A DNA stretch of 64,000 nt from Apiosordaria backusii (Eukaryota; Ascomycota; Sordariomycetes; Sordariales; Lasiosphaeriaceae): assembly GCA_030549205.1 (NCBI GenBank), contig JAUKTV010000020.1:186001-250000 (forward strand). Reading direction: 5' to 3'. Of this stretch, positions 1 to 11,385 are shown one piece after another (within the stretch, counting starts at the first letter, position 1; every line of letters begins with the position of its first letter). The position numbers were made by a program, and so were the translations under genes. A model generated the notes under the pieces. The model did not search any database and was not told the DNA's origin. It worked only from the letters and a program-made list of their open reading frames with translations.

Positions 1-776
1 GCCTCAATGTTAAACCTCCCAGTCCCATACCTGGTAGTCTCCATAACCATCACCAACCCCTCCCGTCCGGTACCTCTATCCGTGAGCTCAGAAATACCCA
101 CCATCCCATCCCTCAGTCCCCCCTCCCCTCCTGTAACCCTTCTCGGCCGTGACCAACTCCCCCCCCAGTCAGCACTAACAACAACCATCGTATCCTGCCT
201 TCGCCCTTGATCCCCCTCAGCCGAGTAGTACAGCTGCACCTCTTGCTGCCCCGCACATGCACCCATCCTCATAAACGGCTCCCAAACCCCATCCGGCGCA
301 CCCTTTTCCACCGCTTGGCTCAAAAACCCCCAGCTTCTCCCCCCGTCTTCAGAGCGACAAATCGTAATCCGAAACCAAGTTGGTCTACCGTCTTCGGGGC
401 GTATATCATGGTTTCTGAACGCAGCCAGCACCGTCCCAGGTTTGATTTCTAATAAAAAGCAGTTATCGCAATCGCCGCGGGAGCGGGTAATTTCCCCCAG
501 GGGGTGGAAAGAGCGGGCTTGGTCGTCGGTGCTGCGGGAGATGGCGAGGGTTCTCTCTCCTTCGGCGGGGGAGAAGGTGGTGTAGCTTTTCAGTAGGGAG
601 CCGTCGGACAGGCGGCAGAGACGGGGGTAGGTGCCGGATGTGGAGGGGGCAAAGTGGTCGTGGGGGAGGACTTGGAGTTGCGGAAGAGGCGGCGGTGGGT
701 CGCTGTTGTTATCGTTACTGGTGTTCTCTTTCTCCTTGAGGCCAAGGCCGAGCTTGGAGAGGAGGTAATGGGCCAT
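1..776 (-). CDS. Asp-box (BNR/sialidase-like) protein, 3' part cut by window edge
   Basis: An open frame runs without a stop from the ATG at 774-776 to the window edge (about 258 residues), so the C-terminus is missing. It carries Asp-box motifs (S-x-D-x-G-x-x-W): SEDGGRSW and the close variant SADWGGSW, and an N-terminal YPRLCRLSDGSLL strand typical of six-bladed beta-propeller sialidase/neuraminidase-fold proteins. No signal peptide is visible: the N-terminus MAHYLLSKLGLGL is followed by a charged linker. Fungal relatives of this fold include GH93 exo-arabinanases and uncharacterised BNR proteins; the substrate cannot be told from this part. No intron is needed in the visible portion. The start is the first in-frame ATG before the conserved region. 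Confidence 0.7.
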   Translation of the reverse strand, partial: MAHYLLSKLGLGLKEKENTSNDNNSDPPPPLPQLQVLPHDHFAPSTSGTYPRLCRLSDGSLLKSYTTFSPAEGERTLAISRSTDDQARSFHPLGEITRSRGDCDNCFLLEIKPGTVLAAFRNHDIRPEDGRPTWFRITICRSEDGGRSWGFLSQAVEKGAPDGVWEPFMRMGACAGQQEVQLYYSAEGDQGRRQDTMVVVSADWGGSWSRPRRVTGGEGGLRDGMVGISELTDRGTGREGLVMVMETTRYGTGRFNIE

Positions 777-1529
777 TTTGTCGGGTTGTGTTGAACACGA
801 TTGAAATCTGTGGCCAGTCTTATAGAAAAATGGCGATATCGAAGATCGCTGCGATGGTGACAAGACTGAGGTAGCAGTGGTCCTTTAGTGTGCCTGGTTG
901 ACTCGGTGATTCCGTGGTACTTAGAGTAGTTCGAAGAGTGCTGAGCTGCTGTTAATTGTACACTAGCGATAGGTAGGGAAAACGGCACTTTGCGTCATCA
1001 GCGTGTTTTGACGTGGGCCAGTGTAACCAGTGACAGGTGTGACAAACGGGTGTTTGCATCTTGGACAAGAGCGAGCACACTTGGTTGGGCACATCTACCT
1101 AGGTAAATGAATGGAAATGTCAACACCACCCGGCCAAGATCATAGACGAGAGGCAAAAGAGGCACAGCGAAATCGTGGATACTTCCCGTCGTCAACTATA
1201 TACACTACAAAGATGTAATTGGCATCAAAATAAAAATAAATAAAAAGGATTGTAAGAAAATGTATGTATGTCCGACCGAATCTCTAGATAGTGTGTGTCA
1301 TCATGTATTTTCCCCAGTTGGAACCCTCCAACCTCCCATAAGCTTTTGACATTGGAATCCATTTTCCGTCTATTACCCTTTTCGTCATGGAGAGTGTGAG
1401 AAAAAAGAAAACCAAAAACAAGACTCTTTGCGCGCCCGCCACCCGACATGAAACAACCAAGACAACGCGCAATTGAGGGCATTACGATAAAGGTAGTAGT
1501 AGTAGTAGTAATAAAGCGGACCACCACCT
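777..1529. other. Spacer between Asp-box gene and glucan synthase gene
   Basis: No convincing gene. It holds the promoter side of the Asp-box gene and the 3' flank of the glucan synthase gene. Visible items are a perfect palindrome TACCTAGGTA at 1096-1105 and a short GTA microsatellite near 1495-1512. Small open frames here lack family features. Confidence 0.5.
1495..1512. repeat. GTA trinucleotide microsatellite
   Basis: A short run of GTA/GTAGTA units just 3' of the glucan synthase stop codon, in its probable 3' untranslated region. It explains the poly-Tyr stretch in an overlapping spurious frame. Confidence 0.7.
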
Positions 1530-4500
1530 TTAGGGCTTCTCGACCTGCTCCTTCCTGAAGAACTTGAAGAACCCAAAGGGGATGATCAGCTGGAATCCCA
1601 GACACACCCAAAAGTAAGGACTGGCAGCTCCGGGCATGACGCCCTGGCTGAAGTCGGGGAACGTGGTGTTGGGAGAGAGCGCGTTGGGACTGGTCGCCCG
1701 CGCCAGCATTGTGAAAGCGCTACCGATCACCTGGGCACCCACCAGGACGGTGAGAACGTGCTGTCTTGTGAGAGTGGCCAGCAGCAACATGCCCAGCCCG
1801 ACGCCCTGGATGTTGTCCAAAAGACCCAACCAGAGCCACAGGCAGCGAGAGAGAATGGCTGAGCCAACCGGCCCACCAGCCCACGGCAGGTACCAGCCGA
1901 TACCCGATGTACCCCAGAACTCCTGCGCCCACCTTGGTGCGCACAGGCCGATGGCGAAGATGGGCAAGAGCCAGGTGTGCTCCTCGCTGAAGTGGGAAAA
2001 GCCCCAGAGGACGAGGGCCCAGAGGCCGACGTAGAAGCCCAAGGCCAGCAAGAAGATGCCCCAGCCCGGCACGTGCTGCGTGTTGAACAGGAACTGCCAG
2101 CTGCGTCCATAGGGAGCCGAGAGCCAGTAGTTCTGAATGATGATCATGACGAAGAACCATGGGACCACCTTACGGTGCCACAGCGAGATCCAGAAACCGG
2201 GGATGCTCGCTGGCGATTGTCGGTAAAAGTCAGGCAGACCAATATAGAGAACAGCGCCGATGGCCCACATCAACAGACAGAGGGGAATGGCGACGACGAG
2301 GGCTTGGGGGACCTTGGAGGTACCAACAAAGATGGTGGATGTGGGATCCAGAGTCGAAACGATGGAACCCCAGTACCAGAGACCGATGCTGTACACCTGG
2401 GCGAAACCCGACACCACGAGAGCACGGGTAATCCATTGCTTTGTCGGCGCACCACCTTCGTCACCAAAGTTGAGAGCAAAGGACAAGGCACCAGAGCTGG
2501 CACCGGCGGCGTAGAAACAGGTGGCTGCTTCTTCAAGCTTGTTGGAGACGCGCCAGTCGGAGAGAAGCGGCGAGATACCGATCAGCATGAAGGCGAGACC
2601 ATAAAAGAACCATGGAGCTGAAAGCGAGTAGACAGACTTGAAGTGTCTCTCCAGTGCCCACCAGATCAGAGACGTCACCATGTACGTGGCAGCGACCATG
2701 TACAGCTTTTCTGGCGTTTGGTTGGTTTCGCCTGTGAGAAGAACGATCTGGTAAGAGCTGACCGAGATGACCTGTTGGAGGGCCAGGAAAAACGAGTAGA
2801 TGGGCCAGTCGCCAATGCGAATGGACAAGATTCTAGACAAGGTCCGTTGTGTTAGTAAAATGTTTCGTGTAAAGCAACTAGAGAATTAGATAGGTAGACA
2901 AGGGTAGGTAGGTATATGTACCTCTTCAAACCTGTTGGTGCCCTGTAGCCATCGCCCAACAAGAACTCGTCATCCACCAACCCGCCGCCGCCACCACCGC
3001 CAGGAGGTGAGGTTTCGAAGACAGATCTCGCCAGACCACTGGGTGTCATGCTGCGATGTCGTTGACGTCCTCGGCTCACCACCGACTCGTTCCGTCCGCC
3101 CAAGCCGTTTCGCGACTCGGGGCGGCTGCCAGGACTGCCGATATGGGACTCTCTGTAACGGCCAAGCTTGGCGTCGCGGTATCTGGAGAACCATTCCTTC
3201 TCACTCTTCTTCAGGAAAGTCTCGATGCACAGGTCGCTGATCGAGTTGTTGGCGTTCAAGGCCTCGAGCATGTCTTCAAACTCGGCATAGTACTCGCCAT
3301 TGGTGTCGTTGAAGAACTGGTCGACCTGCTGCAGCTTGAAATCTTGCCTGTCGCCGACGACGTCGGGAAGACTGAGCAGACTGCTGTTTCGGTGGGCATT
3401 TCCAAACGCAGGCCGGGGGAGGCTGAGGCCGTTATCGGCAGGTCCAAGTCCTGGGGAATTCATGCCGTCTTTTTGGGCCCTGATGGCGAAACTGTCAACG
3501 CTGACAGTACTACTTTGAGCCGCGGGATTGGCGTACAGCGAGTTTCCATTGACGGTGCTGGCAATTGATTCGCGAGGCGAATGCGACTTCCTACCACCTG
3601 CCCATGGCGCCGTCGGGGTGGGAAGTGCATCCGGAGAAGCCAGCGTCCTTGGGGTCATCAGGCCCTGTTCCGGCCCGGGACTCGGGCTGGGGGTTATTCC
3701 TGGAGTGTGAGCGCCGCCGGTTGGATCCACATACGTGTGCGAGACGTTGCTGGCGCGAGATGATGGCCGGGTTCCCATGGGGCTTGGGCTCAGAGAATCG
3801 ATCTTCTTCTTCTTGGCCTCCTTCTGATGAATACGGATGGACTCGCTGTAGAGCTCGTCCAGCTGCTTAAGCCACTGGGCGACGGGGAAACGCTGCTTGG
3901 CACTCCACGCTCTCATCAGTTGACGTTTGTGGTGTCTGGGTGTAAAATATGTCAGTATCATCACAGCAAAACAAGCCTGGGCGTTTGATAGTCACTTACT
4001 TGCAATCCAGAGCAGATGTGATGGCCTGTCTGAACTGTTGGAGAAGATGGGAGGGTGTCATGGACTCGACAGTGTACCAGAAGCCTGGCATCTGGCCGAG
4101 ACCACCGACACGGGCTCCCACACCCAGCGCACCCTTTCTTCCGAACTCGACGGCAACCAGGCCGAACGGCTCGTCACGAGAGGGAATGAGGGCAAACTCG
4201 GCGCCGCTAAAGATGTAGGGCGGGAGTTGTGTGAATTCGGGCTTGCTGTAGACTCGCTTGGGGTACTTCTTCATCAGCTTCTCCAGCTTGAGGGCCGCAA
4301 AACGACCATAAAGATCGATGACGGGGCCAACGCAAATGAGCTGTGTCTTGGGGTACTTCTCCAAAATGCTGGGGAAGATGTCGGCAATCAAGTCAACACC
4401 CTTCTGCAAACTCCAACGTCCGACGAAAACGAAGAGTTCTGCCGTGGGGTCCACTTCAAGACCAGCCCACTCTTGGGCTTGACGGCGAAGGTCGCCTCTC

Positions 4501-7500
4501 TTCTCCTCAAAGCTCTGGTCAATCTCAATGTCCTTGGACTGGTTCGAGACATCCTCATTCGGGTCCCAGTCAGCAGTATCAGAAGGATCGGGGTTAGGTA
4601 GTTGGCCAATATTCTTCAAACTCCAGAAGATGGGGTAGCGGGCCAGGGAGCGGTCACCGTATTTTCGCGACACACCAACAGCACCGAAGCCGCGTTGGTG
4701 AATGCGGAGGTAGCTTGCACCAGCATGAAGAAGGTTGAACACGGAACCGTACTGAACATAGTCTCTCACCACTTCAGGGGGCAAGTTGAAGACCTCACAG
4801 ACTTCCTTGTGTTCGTCAGGTGTGCGCATAGGCCACATACCCTGGAATTCGGCGTTGTGGAGCGAGAGGCAGCAGGGGATGGTCTGAGGAAGGAGATACA
4901 GGGGAGCAGCGGCGCCGTGGTAATCGTTGATGTGATAGATGTCGACGGGGAACCGGCGGATGGTTTCGGCAATGCAGTAGTTCCAGGCAGCATACAAGAT
5001 GGCCGACTCAATGTCGTCCATACGGGCGATGTACGGGTTGGCCTTGGTCTGCTTGCGGAAGATGGGAGCGTCGAGAAGGACGTAGGTGATGTTGTTGACG
5101 GTGTAGTAGTAGACCTCAATCTCGTACGGCTGACCCATGACCTGAACGTACATGGGCTCGGCGGCCTGCATGCTGTCAAAGGGATAAGTAACATCACCCA
5201 CGACCGGAATGACCCAGATGAGGTTCATGTGCTTCAGGGCGGTTCCCATCAGCTGGGCCATCACACCAAGACCACCAATCTTGATCTTGATGCCAAAGTC
5301 ATCGATGTTGTACTCCATGCTGGCGATCAAAACAGTTCTCTGGCCACCACCACTGCCGAAAGGCACCAGGGCGGCGCTGGGAGGCGGTGGTGGGATAGGG
5401 CTCATCTCAACACCGCTCTTACCGAGATTCCGGAAGTCGAGCTTCGACAGGTTGCCCAGCTTGAGTGGGACCCAGCCCTTGGAGCTGAAGCCAGACTTGT
5501 TGATCTTGACTTGGTAGAAGCTTTGCATGTAAATCCAGCCTGCAAGCACAGCCAGCAAGACCGGGATGATGGCGAGGAGGATGAAGAGCACGACCTGGAT
5601 ACCAATGTGCCCAGTCGGTACATATTCAAATCTCCACGTGGCATCGTTGTAGACGAGCTTGTAGGCGAGCTGGGGCAGTGGCGGGGCCTCGGTAATGTTG
5701 ATGACGTTTCTTGCCAAACTGCTAGGGGGAAGACGGTCGACCATGCCGTCGTTATCAATGTCGCCGTAAATGAAGCCGACATCAGGCTGGTTGTCCGGGT
5801 TGATGCCCCACACGTTCAGCTGGAACTCGGCCGGCCACTCGTACATGTAGTGCAGTTCCCAAGTGTGATGATGAATCAGGTCCATAGAACCAGGCAAACC
5901 AGCATCATAACCCCACTTGTTGTACGGTCCGTGAATTCTGATGTGTGGGACGGAGCGCTCAAAGGTAATGTCGTTGCTGTCGGCGTGCTGAATCATGGCT
6001 GACGTTCCCAGGGGCTTGCTGAAATATTGGACTTGCAAATGCTTGCCCTCCCAGGCCTGGAGTTCCGTTCCTTTCCACTCGGGAACGTCAAGCTGCTTCA
6101 ACGGCTCACTCTGCTTGTAGGGGAGCCATTCGCTCCACTTGGATCCCCAGTCGGTGCTGTAACGCCATTGTGTGGCACCCGCGGCACTGTGGTTGACATA
6201 CATCTTGTCTCCCTCGACATGCAAGAGAGATCGCGAGTAGTTGGCAGAAAAGGGAAACACGACAGGGTTGTTTGGCTTGCCGAACCGGATCAGAAAGTGG
6301 TCAGTGGTGTTGGTGGTCACCCCGTCGACATTGGCAGCAGTCTTGCCCACGGTCATCTTGACGATACCGTCGTCGACCTTGGTGAGCTTTCCGGTAATCT
6401 TCCAGGCTGACTCGATCGCCCCAACCCACTCGCTCTTTTTGGATGGAGTAAAGGTTCCGCATGCGTTGTTGTCCCAGGTGATGTCCAGCTTCTGAGGATC
6501 GGTCTCGCCCTTGTTGTCAACGGTAAGCACCGCTGTGACGGCGTCCTTGACAGTCTCGCAGTCCATCTCGACGTTGTACTCGAGGCGGATTTCAATGACG
6601 CCGCCTTTGCCGGTTGAATCAAGGGAAAAGTCGTGACCGGGCTCAAACTTGGTGATCATGGGTGCCGGTTGGAGCCACTTTTTGGAAGGGACATAAAGCT
6701 TGAACCCGTAGGGCGTCATCACGATCTCACTAAGACAGCCAGCGTTCTTGGTGCCACTACCGAATTTGTTCTTGATGGGAGAGTCTTCGAGAGTGAGCTC
6801 GGGGCCATCCTCAAACACATCCCTGACCTTGGTCCCGACATCAAAGGGGGAGATGAAAGCACCCTTCTTGAAGGTATCGGGGTTGCTGCAGTCAAACTTA
6901 TACGTGTGGGTCTTGTTGCGGTTGTTGTAAATCAGCCACACTGGCTCCTCTTCCTCGGGTTGGGTGTCAGAGGTACCGCGGCCAACGCTCCAGATACCGG
7001 TTTCTGTGACATTTGTGCTGCCATCCAGGAGGATCATTTCGGTGTCCTTGGCCAACGTCTCGAGGTACCATCCGTGATCGATCGCAGGAAGTGATTCGCG
7101 GATAGCAAACATGTGTCTGAAGATGTTGCGCAGGGGGGCAGAAGGATCCCGGTGGTCACGCGCTACACCGTCGTCCTCGCATCCCCGACGTCCCTTGTCA
7201 ACAGGCCAGCCGATATACTGCGTGACACTGAGCCGGAAGCACCCGTGGGCTTTCCATGCGGGGGAGGGGGCCATCGCCTGACGACCGAAGACGTAGTTGG
7301 CGGCTGTACCATCCAGAGCGTATAGGGCTTGCTCTTCGCCGTAGTAGAGAATAGGGGCACCTGGGAGCACGAATGTGATGATAAAGTAGGCCAACAGCTG
7401 ACGTTCAACGCCCTGGACGACCGCAGGCCAGCGGAACACATCCTGATTGGTAGCACCATAGAGATGGCGGGGGTCAAACTTGCCCGTGTTCGCATTGTAG

Positions 7501-9032
7501 AAGTCGTTGGTCTTGAGCATTTCGTGCCAGGTCATGACCCAGTCGACCGGCAGATCGAAGCCTGCTTGAAGATGACCGCTGAGGCCGAGGAAGCGCGTCA
7601 TGGAACGGTAGATGGAGTAGTGAAAAGCGCCGCCGTCGAGAGCGCTGTTTCCGGGTTCGCGAACAAACAGCTCCCTGTTGTTCTTCCAATCCGAGTCCAT
7701 GTTCATCGCCTTGTTGGGATCCAGATTCTCAGCCGGCCCAGGCTCACGCCCGCGGCCGATATAGATGGCTCCAAGAGTGTTGCCGCTCGTGATTTCGCCA
7801 AAGACGGCGAAGTTGGTTTTTCCGATACCTGTGGCACATTTGCGCATGGCAGAACTGAACGACGCTTGGGCGTCCACGGTAACCTGGACGGCTTTGTCGA
7901 TACGGAACGCATCAATGTCTAAGGCCTTGATGGCCATGCAAGAAAAGTGCTCGACACGGGCGGCCACGGAAGGATGCCAGTCGCGGAGACGATCCTGCAC
8001 TGAGGCGAACTTGGCCAGCTGACGCTGCCAGTCAGGAAACACACCGAAGGCTTCGATATCACCATACTGATCAAAGTCGCTGTTGTAGCAGCCCTTCAGT
8101 CCAGGCGGCTTGATTCGTTTGCCGTCTTCGTACCAGAACTCGGGGTAGTCACAGGTTTCGTTATACTCGTTACTGATACTGAAGTCGGGGTAGACACGGT
8201 CGGATTTCCACAAGACCTTGTGCTCCTCTGTTCGGAAGGGCGTCGTCTCGTTGAGGAAGCCCTCGAAGCCGATAAGATCACTCATACTGTCCGGGGTTGA
8301 CATGTCAGACTTGTGCCCACCCGGGAGCCACTGCAGAAGAAAACTTACGTAGCCATAGTGTTGTCGATAATGACCCACATGCCGCGCTCGTGGATGTCGT
8401 GGATGACCTCCTGCCATACACGGATGTGGCCAAAATGCTTATCGAGCATCGTCAAGTCGATGGGCTACCATGCACAGGTCAGTACGACTCCAAGGCAAGA
8501 CCAGCTTTGCATCACCTACCGAGTAAGAGTCGGCACCCCATGGCAAGTTGATGAAGGGAGAACCAGCAATGTAGATAGCCTAAGGTACCCATCGGTCAGT
8601 TATCTTTAGCCTAGGTACTTCCCATCCCTTCCCACACCCGTCCTTTCAGCATACCTTGGCTCCCATGCCGGCAATGTAGTCCAGAGAATCCCTGAGTCCT
8701 TCAAGATCTCCTCCAAACCGGAGCTGTGTGCTCATCATGTCGGTCTCGTAGAGGGTACCGTTTATGTCGTCATTTGTGGGATCGCCATTCACCCAGCGAT
8801 CTAAAAAGAGTGTGTACACCGGCATCCGCCAGTTTTCTGGGGACTCGGCGTACGAGTAGTTGTCTGGTCGTAAGTTGACATCGTAGCTGTATTCGAGAGG
8901 TGTTTTGGCTAAGCGGTTAGTGTTGAGGTTCCAGTTCTCTTCGTCCTTGTCGTATCGAAGGCCGTAAACGAATGTGGTGGCCGTAAGGAGGGTGAGGAGA
9001 AGGGTATTCGAAAAGAACGGAGCGCGAATCAT
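1530..9032 (-). CDS. ags1: Alpha-1,3-glucan synthase
   Basis: Makes cell-wall alpha-1,3-glucan at the plasma membrane. Inferred exons: 9032-8655, 8579-8520, 8464-8349, 8286-4000, 3935-2922, 2832-1530, joining in frame to 2385 residues, the usual family size (about 2400). Order: signal peptide (start MIRAPFFSNTLLLTL); extracellular GH13-like domain (about 50-600; motifs DAFRIDKAVQ, FGEITSGN, LYYGEEQA); one membrane segment near 1077-1102; cytoplasmic GT5 starch-synthase-like domain from about 1168 with KIGGLG and the E-x7-E motif EPFGLVAVE near 1554; a Ser/Pro/Gly-rich linker; and a C-terminal multi-pass region (about 1960-2385) thought to export the chain. The chosen start gives the signal peptide; a longer upstream ORF start at 9179 would spoil it. 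Divergent from a GPI-anchored amylase gene, as in Aspergillus alpha-glucan loci. Confidence in identity is very high; individual splice sites good. Confidence 0.96.
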
Positions 9033-11385
9033 GGTAACTGTCGCTCGCCTCTCATTGGGAGCGACAGTAAGGTTTGGAAACGAGAGACAATGCCAGATAA
9101 AAAAAAACAAGGACAAGACAAAATGCAGCAGTACACACTTTCGAAAACACAACAACACAAAGAAGGACGATGATGGCAATCACCAACAGTTTAGGAAGGG
9201 AAAAAGATGCGCGCGATCCAACCCCCCCGGACGAGACACGTTCGACAGGCCAGCCAGCCCTAGCTGTGAACTCCACGACGAAGCCCCATCCGGTCTGCCA
9301 GAGAGGCGGGAAAAGGGGGCATGGAAACCCGTGGTCAGACCTTCGATGTGGACCTCTGGAGACTGGGCGTGGGAGCATCACAGCTGGCACACCTCCCCAT
9401 GCTCGCTCTACCCCTACCCTTGCGGAACAATACCGGCACGCAGACAGTCGGAGCCGCTTCGAGACCACTCGGCCGATCACTTGCCCCAATCGATACGAAC
9501 ATCCTTTCGGCATGCTCGCCCGTTCGCTCATCAGCTTTTCGGTGCTCTCCGCAACAAATAAAAGAGCCTCCTTTTCCCAGTTCATCTCTCGACGACCTGA
9601 CATCATTTCGCGGACCCTCGGCCATCTCCCAAGAAGGGCCGTCGAGGAGGATGTACTGTACCTAGGAATTGCGAGCATGGCCCGGCGAGATGAACACGCC
9701 CCTTCCCCGTGAAGACAAAACAAAACAAAAGTTCTCAGCATCAGGAACCTGGAAGACAGGAGGCTGGCACTGTGTCATGATGCCCAGCCTTGGAAACAAG
9801 CAACACTGGCTGTCTTTCCCAATTTTGCTTGTCAGTGCGACGCTGGGTGGTTGCCCCTTTTCTTGGAGAGCCGATAAGGCGTGTGGATTGGAAGCTTGAG
9901 AGGCTTGTCGGCGTGAATGGTGCAAAACCTGCGTCGGCAGGGTGGAGAGGCCATGGGTGGTTGTCGCCTCCATGATCCATCGCACTGTGACCAAGGCCCT
10001 GGCAGCTTGATTCGATACGAGCATGTGCGAGCAGGGATTTGAGGACGAGGTACCGCGGCAGATTCGAATCGACCCGCTCGATCGGCTTTGGAAGCGGAAG
10101 AAGAAGTCCTTGGGTGCTTGTCGTGCCTTGCCATGGCCTTCATCGACTGCCCAGCACAAAGACAAGAGAGCTCCCTGCTCGCGTCCCGCACCACTGGGAC
10201 TGGGTTGGCGGAACAGGTCGAGGGGAAGAGACGGCGATGATCTCTGTGTTGCTGTGACAGAAGGATGGAAGAAGCGACCAAGTTTAGGCTGTTCCCCATC
10301 CGGATGGAGCTTGTGGGTTAGTGCCCTTCGTGTTTCTGATGGTGCTCCTTTTCTGGAGTTTTTTTTGTTTCGGTCGACGGCTTCTAGTTCCTGAACGAGT
10401 GAGGTGGTCCTGGAGGAGCCCCACAGACAGGGTGCCCTTCGCTTGCCTCGCCAATGTTCCGTCATTCGATGCCAAGCTGCGGTGCAGTGCTGACATGGAA
10501 AGGCTTGGCACACGGCAGGATCAGTAACCGTCTTCAACGCCTCACGAGCTTATCCTAACATCAGCAGCCGGTGGAAGGGCAAGAAGAACAATGAGAGCAT
10601 GTCTCAAAACCTAATGAAATCTGGATGGCATCGGATGGCAGCGGTAAGGCATTGCAACACTGCCACCGGCAGAACCGTTACATGAGAAAAACAGAAACGC
10701 CCTAATTTTACACCAAGGAAAAGCCTGCAGTCCAAAGCGGAGCCTCGACGGGGTCAACATTCGACTGACACGAGTCGGCGACACAGGGGATCCCTACTGG
10801 TCCTCCACACCTCACAGGGACACACAGTGCCCAGCTTTCTCTTGGACTGTCTTGGCTGGTGGACTCATCTCGTCCTGTTGCAAGGACACCCCCCCAATGG
10901 CAACCACGCCCGGTGTCTCCGGGGGGGCTCCCGACACGCCCAGCACAGTGGTGTCGGGGTCGAAAGCGTGTCCGTAGCGTCCTATCAAACGCGGTGCCCC
11001 CCCGGGGCCCCCTTTTCCCCAGAGTCTGTCCAACCTGACGGCGGCATCTTTGATACCTCCAACGGTCGTTTATTCCCTACATTCGCTTTATACATACACA
11101 TTCCCAAAAACGCCATCTTAGGCGTATTCACACTCGCTTTTTGCCCTTGGGCCCTAATGTGTTAGGAGGAGAAGCAGAAGACGAAGAAGAAAGGGGCATC
11201 TGACCCGAGTCACTCGCTAAACAAAACAACAAGGAAGGAGGAATTCCACAAAAAAGCAAAAAAGAAAGATACTGGGCCGAAGAGACCGGTGCATCCGAGG
11301 CAGTTTTTCATTGTCCGTCTTACAAGTATCGTCGCTTGCCTATTTTGGGTTGTTCTTCGCCTCAGCTTGACAGGAACACATCAAC
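9033..11385. promoter_or_regulatory. Shared 2.35 kb divergent promoter region, ags1 / amylase
   Basis: The segment separates two divergent start codons and therefore should contain both promoters and 5' leaders. It is unusually long for the window. I see C-rich and G-rich tracts (for example around 10890-11010), no clear TATA box, and long open frames without family features. Which elements are regulatory cannot be read from the sequence alone. Confidence 0.5.

Noticed and set aside
4602..6002. 466-codon open frame on the plus strand inside the glucan synthase gene
   Set aside because: Exactly antisense to the GT5 and linker coding region; a mirror frame caused by GC-biased third codon positions, with no domain pattern.
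9662..10537. 291-codon minus-strand frame in the ags1/amylase spacer
   Set aside because: Composition rich in Ser/Arg/Pro/Gln without hydrophobic core or motifs, overlapped by comparable frames on other strands; looks like chance opening in GC-rich DNA.
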